NCBI GenBank assembly: GCA_900314085.1 | Contig: OMTX01000086.1 | Location: 1-35,964, forward strand | DNA: 35,964 bases | Source: an uncultured Lachnospiraceae bacterium | GTDB taxonomy: Bacteria; Bacillota; Clostridia; Lachnospirales; Lachnospiraceae | Direction: 5' to 3' | In this document: one piece after another, positions 1 through 7,391 of the stretch | Layout: each line of letters starts with the position of its first letter | How positions within the stretch are numbered: position 1 is the first letter of the stretch | Made by a program: the position numbers and the translations under genes | The notes under the pieces: model-generated | What the model saw: only the letters and a program-made list of their open reading frames with translations | What the model was told of the DNA's origin: nothing | The model's database searches: none

Positions 1-55
1 TCACCGCCGCCATCATGCCGGCAGCGCCGCCGCCGATAATAATTATCTTTTTCAT
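1..55 (-). CDS. FAD/NAD(P)-dependent oxidoreductase, 5' end only
   Basis: Only the first 18 codons are in the window, reading MKKIIIIGGGAAGMMAAV. This is a beta strand followed by GxGxxG (GGGAAG), the dinucleotide-binding turn at the start of FAD-dependent Rossmann-fold flavoproteins. The run of four isoleucines and the GGGAAGM form resemble the HI0933/BaiN-like aminoacetone-oxidase-type flavoproteins common in Clostridia, but that subfamily cannot be fixed from 18 residues. The start ATG lies 125 bases downstream of the pnp stop on the same strand. No strong ribosome binding site is visible upstream. The rest of the gene lies outside the window. Confidence 0.72.
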   Translation of the reverse strand, partial: MKKIIIIGGGAAGMMAAV

Positions 56-66
56 AATCTATTTTT

Positions 67-170
67 CGTCGACTACTAAGCTCAGGCTGCGCCTGCGGCT
101 TGCCTTCGCTAAGGGCGTCGACAGGGCTACGACTAGCTTCGAGCTGCGTCTTCGACTTGCTCTCAGCAAG
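67..170. repeat. Imperfect tandem repeat downstream of pnp
   Basis: Two diverged copies of a unit of about 50 bases fill the space between the pnp stop and the next gene (about 67-114 and 116-170). Each begins CGTCGAC on the plus strand and then carries a GCTGCG(C/T)CTGCGGCTTGC-like core. Over a 35-base core I count roughly 23 identities by eye. A small hairpin (CTTGCT/AGCAAG) lies at 156-170. No terminator-like T-tract follows. A shorter stretch of similar flavour occurs near 13376-13412, after galE. Confidence 0.5.
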
Positions 171-179
171 TTCTCTGCC

Positions 180-2273
180 TCAATCCTGCGGGCAATCCTT
201 CATGGAGAAGGAAATGCGGCCCATGCGGTCCTTGCCCAGGCAGACAACTTTCACGGTATCGCCGAGAGTCAGGACGTCCTCGACGGCATCGATACGCTCG
301 TTTGCAATCTTTGAGATGTGGACGAGGCCTTCCTTGCCGGGAGCGAACTCGATGAATGCGCCGAATTCCTTGATGGAAACGACCTTGCCGGTGAAAATCT
401 GGCCCTTCTCGAAGTCCGTCGTGATGATTTTGATGTACTCGATGGCCTTGTCCATGCCGGCCTTGTCGGTACCGCAGATATCGACAGCGCCCTCTTCATG
501 GATGTCGATAGAGCAGCCGGTGCGGGCAATGATCTCATTGATGGTCTTGCCGCGCTGGCCGACAACATCTCCGATCTTCTCGGGATCGATCTGGATCTGG
601 ACGATCTTCGGCGCATACTTGCCGACCTCTTTGCGGGGCTCGGCGATGGCCTTTGACATGCAGGTGTCCATGATGAAATTCCGCGCTTCATGCGCCCGGC
701 GGATCGCACCTTCAACGATGGGGCGGGTCAGGCCATGGATCTTGATATCCATCTGGATGGCCGTGATGCCCGTGTGCGTTCCCGTAACCTTGAAATCCAT
801 ATCGCCGAAGAAATCTTCAAGGCCCTGGATATCTGTCAGAATCTGGTAATCATCATCCGTCTCCCCGGTCACAAGACCGCAGGAAATACCTGCTACCATT
901 TCCTTGATGGGAACGCCCGCTGCCATCAGGGACATGCAGGAAGCGCAGGTGGATGCCATGGAGGTGGAGCCGTTTGACTCGAAGGTCTCGGATACGGCAC
1001 GGATGGAGTAAGGGAACTCCTCAGGTGTGGGCAGGACCGGAAGCAGAGCCCTCTCAGCAAGGGCACCGTGACCGATTTCCCGGCGTCCGGGTCCTCTGGA
1101 CGGCTTCGTCTCGCCTACAGAATACGAAGGGAAGTTGTACTGGTGGATATAACGCTTCTCGGTAATATTGGGATCAAGCCCCTCTACCCGCTGAGCCTCG
1201 GAAAGAGGCGCCAGGGTTACGACGTCACAGATCTGCGTCTGACCGCGGGTGAACATGGCAGAGCCGTGTACCCGGGGAATGATGTCAACTTCAGCAGACA
1301 GGGGACGGATCTGATCCATGGCCCGGCCGTCAGGACGCTTACCATCCTTCAGAATCATCTTTCGTACGGTCTTCTTCTGGTAAGCATAGACAGCATCCGG
1401 AAGAAGGGCAAGCCATTCGTCGTTTCCCGCGAACTTCTCTGCAAGCCGGTCAGTGATCTCACGGATATTTGCCTCTCTGGTCTGCTTATCATCCGTGAAG
1501 ACGGCCTTCTCCATCTCCTCAGAGGGAACCTCCGCATACATGGCGGCATTCAGTTCATCAGGAATAATATGGTGCTCGTACTCGTGCTTCGGCTTCCCGC
1601 ATTCAGCCACAATGCCATCAACAAAACGGATGATTTCGCCGTTCACTTCATGTGCCTTGTAGATGGCGGCAATCATATCGTCGTCGGAGATTTCGTTGGC
1701 GCCGGCTTCAATCATGATGACCTTGGCCCGGGTGGAAGCAACCGTAAGTTTCAGGTCACCCTTGTCCCACTGCTCCTGGGAAGGATTGATGATGTACTGC
1801 CCGTCAATGAGACCGACCTGTGTCATGGCAACAGGGCCGTCAAAGGGAATATCGGAAATCGTAGTTGCAATGGCGCTTCCCAGCATACCGACAAGCTCGG
1901 GCCGGCAGGCAGGATCTACGGACATGACGAGATTGTCGAGCGTCACGTCATTGCGGTAATCCTTGGGGAAAAGAGGCCGCATGGGACGGTCGATGACGCG
2001 GCTGGTAAGAACAGCGTTCTCAGAAGCCTTTCCTTCGCGCTTATTGAACCCGCCGGGCATCTTCCCGACAGAATACATCTTTTCCTCGAAGTCCACGGAC
2101 AGGGGGAAGAAATCAATACCGTCCCGGGGCTTGTCTGAAGCCGTTGCCGTAGAAAGCACCGTCGTCTCCCCGTACTGGATGAAAACGGCTCCGTTTGCCT
2201 GCTTTGCGACCTTGCCGACTTCGACGGAGAGCTTCCGTCCGGCTAAGTCCATTTCAAATTTCTTCGCTTCCAT
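180..2273 (-). CDS. pnp: Polyribonucleotide nucleotidyltransferase (PNPase)
   Basis: This is a 697-residue 3'-to-5' phosphorolytic exoribonuclease that degrades mRNA to nucleoside diphosphates in the cytoplasm. Two RNase PH-like domains are visible. The second has the GSTSMASTCAS segment and the acidic GDMDFKVTGT stretch that carries the catalytic aspartates. A KH domain with GXXG loop GQRG follows, then a C-terminal S1 domain (GKVVSIKEFGAFIEF) ending RISFSMKD. Length and domain order are normal for the family. I chose the ATG at 2273 because GGAG lies 7 bases upstream and the protein then begins MEAKKFEMDLAGRK. An in-frame GTG at 2303 would add 10 residues without a good ribosome site. It lies 143 bases after rpsO, the usual rpsO-pnp pairing. 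Confidence 0.98.
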   Translation of the reverse strand: MEAKKFEMDLAGRKLSVEVGKVAKQANGAVFIQYGETTVLSTATASDKPRDGIDFFPLSVDFEEKMYSVGKMPGGFNKREGKASENAVLTSRVIDRPMRPLFPKDYRNDVTLDNLVMSVDPACRPELVGMLGSAIATTISDIPFDGPVAMTQVGLIDGQYIINPSQEQWDKGDLKLTVASTRAKVIMIEAGANEISDDDMIAAIYKAHEVNGEIIRFVDGIVAECGKPKHEYEHHIIPDELNAAMYAEVPSEEMEKAVFTDDKQTREANIREITDRLAEKFAGNDEWLALLPDAVYAYQKKTVRKMILKDGKRPDGRAMDQIRPLSAEVDIIPRVHGSAMFTRGQTQICDVVTLAPLSEAQRVEGLDPNITEKRYIHQYNFPSYSVGETKPSRGPGRREIGHGALAERALLPVLPTPEEFPYSIRAVSETFESNGSTSMASTCASCMSLMAAGVPIKEMVAGISCGLVTGETDDDYQILTDIQGLEDFFGDMDFKVTGTHTGITAIQMDIKIHGLTRPIVEGAIRRAHEARNFIMDTCMSKAIAEPRKEVGKYAPKIVQIQIDPEKIGDVVGQRGKTINEIIARTGCSIDIHEEGAVDICGTDKAGMDKAIEYIKIITTDFEKGQIFTGKVVSIKEFGAFIEFAPGKEGLVHISKIANERIDAVEDVLTLGDTVKVVCLGKDRMGRISFSMKDCPQD

Positions 2274-2374
2274 ACTTTTTCTCCATTCTTCTTTACTTCT
2301 CACCTGTCCACCGGGGGAAAGCAGGCCTGGCGGACATAACCCCTAAAAATCAGCATCTGCTAAGAAACGCAGAA

Positions 2375-2396
2375 AGAGCGGAAAATATTCCGCTCT
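2375..2396 (-). terminator. Hairpin between rpsO and pnp (terminator or processing site)
   Basis: AGAGCGGAA and TTCCGCTCT form a perfect 9-bp stem with a 4-base loop, directly after rpsO. The downstream strand reads TTCTGCGTTTCTT, an interrupted T-rich tail, so termination is probably partial. In many bacteria the rpsO-pnp spacer holds a leaky terminator or an RNase III site, which would fit this position. Confidence 0.55.
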
Positions 2397-2416
2397 CTCC
2401 TCTGCCCGCGGCAGTA

Positions 2417-2683
2417 TTACTTTCTGATGCCGAGCTTTTCAATCAGGACACGGTAACGCTCAATGTCCTTGCTCTTCAGGTAGTTCAGAAGGTTCCGGCG
2501 CTTACCTACCATCTTCAGAAGGCCGCGTCTGGAATGATGATCTTTGGGGTTCTGCTTCAGATGCTCTGTAAGCTCTGCAATACGCTCCGTCAGAACGGCA
2601 ACCTGTACCTCGGGTGAACCGGTATCGCCCTCTGTACGTGCGTACTCCTTCATGATTTCCTGCTTTTTCTCTTTTGCGATCAT
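2417..2683 (-). CDS. rpsO: 30S ribosomal protein S15
   Basis: This 88-residue protein matches S15 in length and sequence, including [29 protein letters not shown] and [10 protein letters not shown]15 binds 16S rRNA at the three-way junction of helices 20-22 and helps nucleate the 30S platform. An ACGGAGG ribosome site lies 9 bases upstream of the ATG. The gene has its own extended -10 promoter and a structured leader of about 140 bases, and is followed by a hairpin and then pnp. S15 commonly represses its own mRNA by binding structured leaders, which the leader here would allow. Confidence 0.98.
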   Translation of the reverse strand: MIAKEKKQEIMKEYARTEGDTGSPEVQVAVLTERIAELTEHLKQNPKDHHSRRGLLKMVGKRRNLLNYLKSKDIERYRVLIEKLGIRK

Positions 2684-2822
2684 TGTTAAAAACCTCCGTA
2701 AAAAAATGTGATGTATTCCGGCAGCGCGGCCGCCGGTCGGAGTGTCCGGATGCGACTGGGCTGCGGAAAAGTGCTGTGGCTATACCGGATTCATGAATAA
2801 TAGAAAATCCTGACACAACCGA
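2684..2822 (-). promoter_or_regulatory. Structured rpsO 5' leader, candidate S15 autoregulatory site
   Basis: About 138 bases lie between the predicted transcription start (near 2822) and the rpsO ATG. The RNA contains a GC-rich 8-bp hairpin (CCGGCGGC / GCTGCCGG, loop CGC, one G-U pair, near 2716-2734) and just upstream a CGGA-CAC-TCCG hairpin. The ribosome site lies about 30 bases 3' of these. S15 leaders in other bacteria are structurally diverse, so sequence alone cannot prove S15 binding. Together with the terminator, promoter and repeat listed separately, this accounts for the 321-base stretch 2684-3004. Confidence 0.4.
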
Positions 2823-2828
2823 ATTTGT

Positions 2829-2857
2829 ATTTTAACACAGAAAATCCTGCCTGTAAA
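2829..2857 (-). promoter_or_regulatory. Sigma-70-type promoter for rpsO(-pnp)
   Basis: The -35 TTTACA (2857-2852) and -10 TAAAAT (2834-2829) are separated by exactly 17 bases. A TGT triplet directly before the -10 makes it an extended -10. The -35 overlaps the loop and descending arm of the terminator hairpin at 2844-2876. Confidence 0.75.
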
Positions 2858-2876
2858 GAAAAATCACAGGCAGGAT
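2844..2876 (-). terminator. Terminator hairpin overlapping the rpsO promoter
   Basis: ATCCTGCCTGT and ACAGGCAGGAT form a perfect 11-bp stem with an 11-base loop, followed on the minus strand by TTTTCTGTGTT. It lies downstream of the NlpC/P60 gene, whose transcript it would end. The rpsO -35 box lies inside it. Confidence 0.7.
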
Positions 2877-2954
2877 ATAAATCCGGTTTTATATGAGACA
2901 TCTGTCGCATCTCGGATAGACAGATTCTCCACGATTCTACTCAACAATACATTA

Positions 2955-3001
2955 TGCATTATGAATTATGCATTTCGTTCCTGCATTATGAATTATGCAT
3001 T
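2955..3001. repeat. Two exact 20-bp direct repeats, AT-rich
   Basis: TGCATTATGAATTATGCATT occurs at 2955-2974 and again, identically, at 2982-3001, separated by 7 bases. Each copy is itself nearly palindromic (ATGCAT at both ends). The second copy abuts the stop codon of the NlpC/P60 gene. Short AT-rich repeats of this kind are scattered in many bacterial genomes; I see no linked transposase. Confidence 0.8.
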
Positions 3002-3004
3002 GAA

Positions 3005-4102
3005 CTAGGGCAGGATCCGCATGATCCGGGCCGGCGTCGAATAGTTCACATTCGAAATCTTGATTCCGGACCGCTTGGATGCCGCATGGACGATCTGCCC
3101 GTTCCCGATGTAGATAGCCACATGGTGGACGCGGCGTTTTCCGTAGAAAACGAGATCGCCAGGCTGAGCCTCCGCCAGGGAAACCTTCGTACCGATCCGC
3201 GACTGGGCTGCAGAAGAATGGGGAAGGGAAATGCCGTAGCGGGCATAAACCTTCATCGTAAAGCCGGAGCAGTCAACGCCGTTCGTCAGGGAAGTGCCAC
3301 CCCATACATAGCGGTTGCCCACATACTGGAGGGCAAAATTCACCAGGTCGGCGCGGACATTGGAAACACCGCTGCCGTAACGGATTTCAGAAATGGAAGA
3401 TGCCGTGGGCAGCTGGTCAGCAACGGAAACGTACCGGCTGGAAATATAGCCGTCCTGGCCGGCGAAGTCGACCTTTGTGAAATCTCCCTCTGTGCCAAGA
3501 AAATCCAGCTTTGTATCCTTTGCCACATTGCCAAGAATTTCAGAGGCCGTGTCAGCGCCTGCGCGGACATTGACGCCGTCTCCCGTCACTGTCGCAATGC
3601 TTGCCACATTCTCTGCAGCAGCATAAAGCGCATCAGAACCTGTCAAAACATATTCTGCCTTGATATAGCCTGTCACGGATCCCGATGTTACGGCCAGGAA
3701 ATCTCCTTCCTGTCCGGCAATTTCAACGGCATCCCCATCCGAAGCCTTTCCAACAATGGACGAAGAGGCATCGGCAGCCTTCCGGATATTGACATTGCCC
3801 TCGGAAACCTTCACGATTCCAAGATTCGTATAGCCGTAGACAGATGGATCGAAAGCTCCTGAAACAGCAACATCAGAAGCTGCCGCAACAGGAGAAGCCT
3901 CCGCCACAAGGGAGGCATAGGAAGCGAGATTGACTGACGTAAGTGCCGTGGAACCCGCCGTCAGGGAAAGACCGGTCAGAGATGAAACATCTGTTTTGAG
4001 CGAAGCTTTTGAAGGCGCTGCCTGAAGTGCAGTGAAGCCGCAGGCAAAAGCAAGGGTTCCTACTGCAAAAGCGCTGATTACGCGTTTCCTGTAATCCTGC
4101 AT
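3005..4102 (-). CDS. Secreted SH3b-NlpC/P60 cell-wall endopeptidase
   Basis: This is a 365-residue exported protein. A signal peptide is visible at residues 1-29 (KR, hydrophobic FAVGTLAFACGFTAL, then ALQA|A). An alanine/serine-rich spacer follows, then two bacterial SH3 domains (about 93-155 and 168-225, each with an xVNxRxxAD-type strand), then an NlpC/P60 domain (about 255-365). The catalytic cysteine is in NGVDCSGFTMKVY, the histidine in HHVAIYIGNGQIVHA. Relatives cut D-gamma-glutamyl-diamino acid bonds in peptidoglycan stems. A CGGAGG site sits 10 bases before the ATG, and a near-consensus promoter lies just upstream, so it is its own transcription unit. It interrupts the otherwise conserved ribF-rpsO junction. 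The substrate is inferred from the family. Confidence 0.93.
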   Translation of the reverse strand: MQDYRKRVISAFAVGTLAFACGFTALQAAPSKASLKTDVSSLTGLSLTAGSTALTSVNLASYASLVAEASPVAAASDVAVSGAFDPSVYGYTNLGIVKVSEGNVNIRKAADASSSIVGKASDGDAVEIAGQEGDFLAVTSGSVTGYIKAEYVLTGSDALYAAAENVASIATVTGDGVNVRAGADTASEILGNVAKDTKLDFLGTEGDFTKVDFAGQDGYISSRYVSVADQLPTASSISEIRYGSGVSNVRADLVNFALQYVGNRYVWGGTSLTNGVDCSGFTMKVYARYGISLPHSSAAQSRIGTKVSLAEAQPGDLVFYGKRRVHHVAIYIGNGQIVHAASKRSGIKISNVNYSTPARIMRILP

Positions 4103-4150
4103 AAAAGAAAAACCTCCGAAAATATATCCTGGAGTTTTGTAACGAAAGTG

Positions 4151-4179
4151 ATACTACCCTATTTTTTAACAGAAGTCAA
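4151..4179 (-). promoter_or_regulatory. Sigma-70-type promoter for the NlpC/P60 gene
   Basis: The -35 TTGACT (4179-4174) and -10 TAGTAT (4156-4151) have a 17-base spacer rich in A. The predicted leader is about 40 bases. A second TTGACA at 4201-4196 has no -10 at the right distance. Confidence 0.75.
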
Positions 4180-4210
4180 CGAAATGTAACAAGTTTGTCA
4201 AATATAATTT

Positions 4211-4229
4211 GCCTGCTTCCTCCGCAGGC
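4211..4229 (-). terminator. Weak hairpin after ribF
   Basis: GCCTGC and GCAGGC form a 6-bp stem with a 7-base loop, 22 bases after the ribF stop. The following bases are AAATTATATT, not a T-tract, so it is at best a weak terminator or an mRNA-end stabiliser for the long rimP-to-ribF transcript. Confidence 0.35.
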
Positions 4230-4251
4230 TTCAAAGAATTCTGTACTATCT

Positions 4252-5220
4252 CTAAAAATCTTCAGCCGGGTTGAAATGGTAAGCGGCAATATATGCCCTT
4301 GCATTGCGGTCGTCCTGATCGAGCTGCTCCTGCAGGGAGGCAAAATCCGAGAACTTCTTCTCGTCACGCATGAAAGATAGGAAAGAAACCCGGGCATCCA
4401 CGTAGTAAACATCCCCGTCGAAATCAAAAATATGGGTTTCCACGCCAAGACGCTTATCCTTCCGCTCTACCGTAGGCTTCACGCCGATATCCGTCATGCC
4501 GAAGAATTCCCTCCCGTTCATTTGGATTCTCGTGACGTAGACGCCAATCTTCGGAAGAAGCTTGGCATCCGGGGGGAGCATATTGATAGTCGCATAGGAA
4601 AGACGCCGTTTGCCCAGTCCCTCCCCGTGAACGATCCGCCCATGGATGAAGTATTCGTAGCCGAGCATGCGGTTTACGTCTTCGATATGCCCTGCTTTAA
4701 GTTCACTGCGGATCAGGGACGACGAAATGGTAGTTCCTTCATCGAGTGTCAGCAGGGGAACGATTTCCACCTCGTACCCATATTTTTCAGAAAGGCTTTC
4801 AAGCAGGCGGCAGTCTCCGGCATTGCCGTAACCGAAACGGAAATCTTCCGTCACACAGATATATTTCATGTGGAAGAGCTCCACGAGGATTTTCACAAAG
4901 TCCTCCGCGGAAATATGCATGAAATCCTCATCAAAGGGGCGCTCGTAAAGGTAGTCAATCCCCTTTTTCGAAAGAAGCTCTGCCCGTTCCGCATTCGTGA
5001 TGAGGTTCCGCCCGTGGAAATCATCCTCTCCCCCCGAAAGAAGCAGGCGTGGGGACTTCGAAAACGTGAAGACAAGCGAAGAAAGGCCTTCCGCCTTTTT
5101 GCCGGAAAGCCGCGAAAGTATCCGGTCATGTCCCCGGTGGATGCAGTCGAATTTGCCCACCGTCACGGCCGTCGGCCCGGAAAGCACGCCAAGTTCGGTT
5201 TTGTCCTTCAGTATTTTCAT
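4252..5220 (-). CDS. ribF: Bifunctional riboflavin kinase / FAD synthetase
   Basis: This 322-residue enzyme phosphorylates riboflavin to FMN and adenylylates FMN to FAD. The N-terminal nucleotidyltransferase domain has GKFDCIHRGH (HxGH type) and TISSSLIR. The C-terminal riboflavin kinase domain has GRIVHGEGLGKRR, PKIGVYV, GVKPTVE and VETHIFDFDGDVY. The kinase motif usually reads GFPTAN and is SYATIN here: threonine and asparagine are kept, the proline is lost. The ATG at 5220 fits the family's N-terminus (about 20 residues before GKFD), but it lacks a good ribosome site and is preceded by alternative hairpins. It follows truB by 66 bases, as in Bacillus. Confidence 0.96.
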   Translation of the reverse strand: MKILKDKTELGVLSGPTAVTVGKFDCIHRGHDRILSRLSGKKAEGLSSLVFTFSKSPRLLLSGGEDDFHGRNLITNAERAELLSKKGIDYLYERPFDEDFMHISAEDFVKILVELFHMKYICVTEDFRFGYGNAGDCRLLESLSEKYGYEVEIVPLLTLDEGTTISSSLIRSELKAGHIEDVNRMLGYEYFIHGRIVHGEGLGKRRLSYATINMLPPDAKLLPKIGVYVTRIQMNGREFFGMTDIGVKPTVERKDKRLGVETHIFDFDGDVYYVDARVSFLSFMRDEKKFSDFASLQEQLDQDDRNARAYIAAYHFNPAEDF

Positions 5221-5250
5221 ATATGACTAATAAAAGCGCCCCGTAAGGAT

Positions 5251-5283
5251 CCGCCTGTACAACGCCTGCCCGAAGCCAGGCGG
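5251..5283 (-). other. Two mutually exclusive hairpins upstream of ribF
   Basis: On the minus strand CCGCCTG (5283-5277) can pair with CAGGCG at 5268-5263 (8-base loop) or with a perfect CAGGCGG at 5257-5251. These choices exclude each other and lie 30-60 bases before a ribF start with little Shine-Dalgarno sequence. No T-tract follows and it does not resemble the FMN riboswitch. Confidence 0.3.
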
Positions 5284-5286
5284 CAA

Positions 5287-6270
5287 TCACTCCTCCAAAA
5301 ACATTTTTGTAACGGAAACCTCCCGCCCATTCGTCTTGAAAAGACCGACAAAACGGCCGTCTGAAAGATAGAGCCGCACGCCGGGCGAATCCGGATCCGT
5401 CAGGTAATCAGACTTATCTCCCTCTTCAGCCGGCAGGCCAAGCTCCGTCCGCTCTCTCACTTCCGCCTCCGTCAGGGGACGTTTTGTGAGGCAGCTGATC
5501 GGCAGGTGCGATCCGTTTACTGCGGCTTTCGAAAAATCGGAATCGACGACGAATGCCGGCCTGTAGGAAAAAAGCATGTCCACCGGTGTAATGATTTCGG
5601 AGAGGCGGCCTTCTGCTGCGAACTTTTCGATTTCTCCGATGGTATGGGCTTCATCCAGGATGGAGCCGCCCACAGCGTCACGACGAAGGGAACCCATACA
5701 GGCACCACAACCCAAGGCTTCCCCGATATCATTCATCAGGGTCCTGATGTAGGTTCCCGCCGAACATGTCACAGAAAGAACCGCCCGGTTTCCGGCAAAT
5801 TCAGCGATTTCGATGGAGATTATTGTGATATTTTCCGGCTTCCGCTCTATAGTCTTTCCCTCGCGGGCATACTCATAGAGCTTCTTCCCGTTGACCTTCT
5901 TCGCGGAATACATGGGTGGAACCTGCTGAATTTCGCCGGTAAAGGCCTTGCAAGCAGTTTCAAGCTGCTCCCGCGTGACGGAAACAGGCCTCTCTTCAAG
6001 AACTTCCCCGCTGATATCCTGGGTATCCGTCGTTTTCCCGAGAAACATTTCACCGGTATAGCGTTTGATGGTGTGGGACGTGAAGAGGGAAGCCGCTTTC
6101 GTGGCCTTCCCGAAAAGAACCACCAAAACCCCGGTTGCATTAGGATCAAGTGTTCCCGTATGCCCGACGCTTTTCGTCCCGAGTATGTGGCGGAGTTTCC
6201 CGCAGACGTCGAAAGAGGTCCAGCCGGATTCCTTGTTTACGATGATGGCTCCGCTACGGATTTCACTCAT
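5287..6270 (-). CDS. truB: tRNA pseudouridine-55 synthase
   Basis: This 327-residue enzyme converts U55 in the T-loop of tRNAs to pseudouridine. The catalytic motif GHTGTLDPNATGVL carries the nucleophilic Asp42. YSAKKVNGKKLYEYAREG and SVTCSAGTYIRTLMNDIGE are the expected downstream TruB motifs. A C-terminal segment of about 80 residues resembles the PUA-like tail of Gram-positive TruB proteins. The ATG at 6270 starts MSEIRSGAIIVNKESGWTS and has AAAAGG six bases upstream. It sits between nrnA (71 bases) and ribF (66 bases), with no terminator on either side. Confidence 0.97.
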   Translation of the reverse strand: MSEIRSGAIIVNKESGWTSFDVCGKLRHILGTKSVGHTGTLDPNATGVLVVLFGKATKAASLFTSHTIKRYTGEMFLGKTTDTQDISGEVLEERPVSVTREQLETACKAFTGEIQQVPPMYSAKKVNGKKLYEYAREGKTIERKPENITIISIEIAEFAGNRAVLSVTCSAGTYIRTLMNDIGEALGCGACMGSLRRDAVGGSILDEAHTIGEIEKFAAEGRLSEIITPVDMLFSYRPAFVVDSDFSKAAVNGSHLPISCLTKRPLTEAEVRERTELGLPAEEGDKSDYLTDPDSPGVRLYLSDGRFVGLFKTNGREVSVTKMFLEE

Positions 6271-6341
6271 GCAGTACCTTTTCTATGCCCGTTGTGCAGC
6301 CTGACTGGAAGATGAGGCCACCTGTCTTCTGCATGGCGGCA

Positions 6342-7310
6342 TCAGCTCAGAGCATCAAGAAGGGGCTCGATCTCTCTGACGATTGTTTCGATTCCCGCTT
6401 CCGCGTCCCCGTCTATTTCGAAGCCGGCTGCCTTGGCATGGCCGCCGCCCCCGTGAGACTTGGCGAGATCAGCGAGATTGATATCGGCTGTGGCCCGGGT
6501 GGAAACCTTGAAATGTCCCGGCTCAAGCTCATAGAGGAATACCGCTGCGAGAGCATCCTTTGTATCCCGCAGGGCAGAAACGATGCCGTCCAAATGCTTG
6601 GGCTTTACATGAAACTCCTCCATCTCTTCCGCCGTAATGTAGGAAGCGATGATGCGGCCGTTTGAGTAGAGACGCGCCTTTGTGAGGGCACGGCCGGTCA
6701 CCCGGTTCTGGTCGAATGTCTTCTGGTAGAAGGTCTCGTCGATGATGTGGCCGAAGTCGATGCCCTTTTCCATCAGGTGTCCGGCAGCCTCCATCGTAGA
6801 AAGACGCGTGCAGTCGAAGCGGAAGACGCCGGTGTCGTGAATGATACCGGTGTAGAGGCACTCGGCAATCGCCTTTGTGATACGGTTCTCGTCAATAGCT
6901 GAAATCAGATTGTAGACAAGCTCGCAGGTCGACGAATAGTCGGGAATGATGTAGTTCTCATCCGCGAAGGCATCGTTTGAAAGATGGTGGTCGATACAGA
7001 GTGTCTCCCGGGCTGCCTCAAAACGGGTTCCGGAAGGACCGAGCCGCTTCGTATCGGAGCAGTCAAGGCAAATGAAAAGATCCACAGAATCTGTACTTTC
7101 CGACGGTTCTTCAAGCTCCGCCGACCGTGACAGGAATTCAAAGATATGGGGAATCGGCTCCAGATATGCCTTTGCGCTGATTTCTGGGAAGTTGTCCTCT
7201 ATGTAGTTCAGCATGGCAAGCACGGATCCCACGCAGTCACCGTCCGGCCGCATGTGGCCGCCGACGGCTACCGTCTTTTTCCCCTTCAATATGTCATCGA
7301 GTTGAATCAT
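6342..7310 (-). CDS. nrnA: DHH/DHHA1 oligoribonuclease / pAp phosphatase
   Basis: This 322-residue DHH-family phosphoesterase is typed as NrnA-like. Members degrade 2-5 nt RNAs and 3'-phosphoadenosine 5'-phosphate. Metal-binding motifs are GHMRPDGD (H19, D23, D25), CLDCSD, CIDHHLSND (the DHH motif) and HDTGVFRF. The C-terminal DHHA1 domain ends with GGGGHAKAAGF, which binds the RNA substrate. The ATG at 7310 is chosen because GGAGGTGA lies immediately upstream. An upstream in-frame start at 7376 would add 22 residues that look unlike the family. The position between rbfA and truB is common in Clostridia and ties nanoRNA turnover to the translation operon. Confidence 0.93.
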   Translation of the reverse strand: MIQLDDILKGKKTVAVGGHMRPDGDCVGSVLAMLNYIEDNFPEISAKAYLEPIPHIFEFLSRSAELEEPSESTDSVDLFICLDCSDTKRLGPSGTRFEAARETLCIDHHLSNDAFADENYIIPDYSSTCELVYNLISAIDENRITKAIAECLYTGIIHDTGVFRFDCTRLSTMEAAGHLMEKGIDFGHIIDETFYQKTFDQNRVTGRALTKARLYSNGRIIASYITAEEMEEFHVKPKHLDGIVSALRDTKDALAAVFLYELEPGHFKVSTRATADINLADLAKSHGGGGHAKAAGFEIDGDAEAGIETIVREIEPLLDALS

Positions 7311-7391
7311 GGTATCACCTCCCGGCATTTTTTCGTGTTCCGGACATTTCCCGCAGGCCGGGGAAATGACATTCAAATCATCTCCGGCACA

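Noticed and set aside
2274..2303. GTG start for pnp at 2303
   Set aside because: The added 10 residues are not typical of PNPase, and the GGAG site is placed for the ATG at 2273.
4174..4201. TTGACA at 4201-4196 as the -35 of the NlpC/P60 promoter
   Set aside because: Counting 16-18 bases downstream gives no -10-like hexamer. The TTGACT/TAGTAT pair nearer the gene fits with a 17-base spacer.
5221..5286. FMN riboswitch before ribF
   Set aside because: The spacer is only 66 bases and shows none of the conserved RFN-element blocks.
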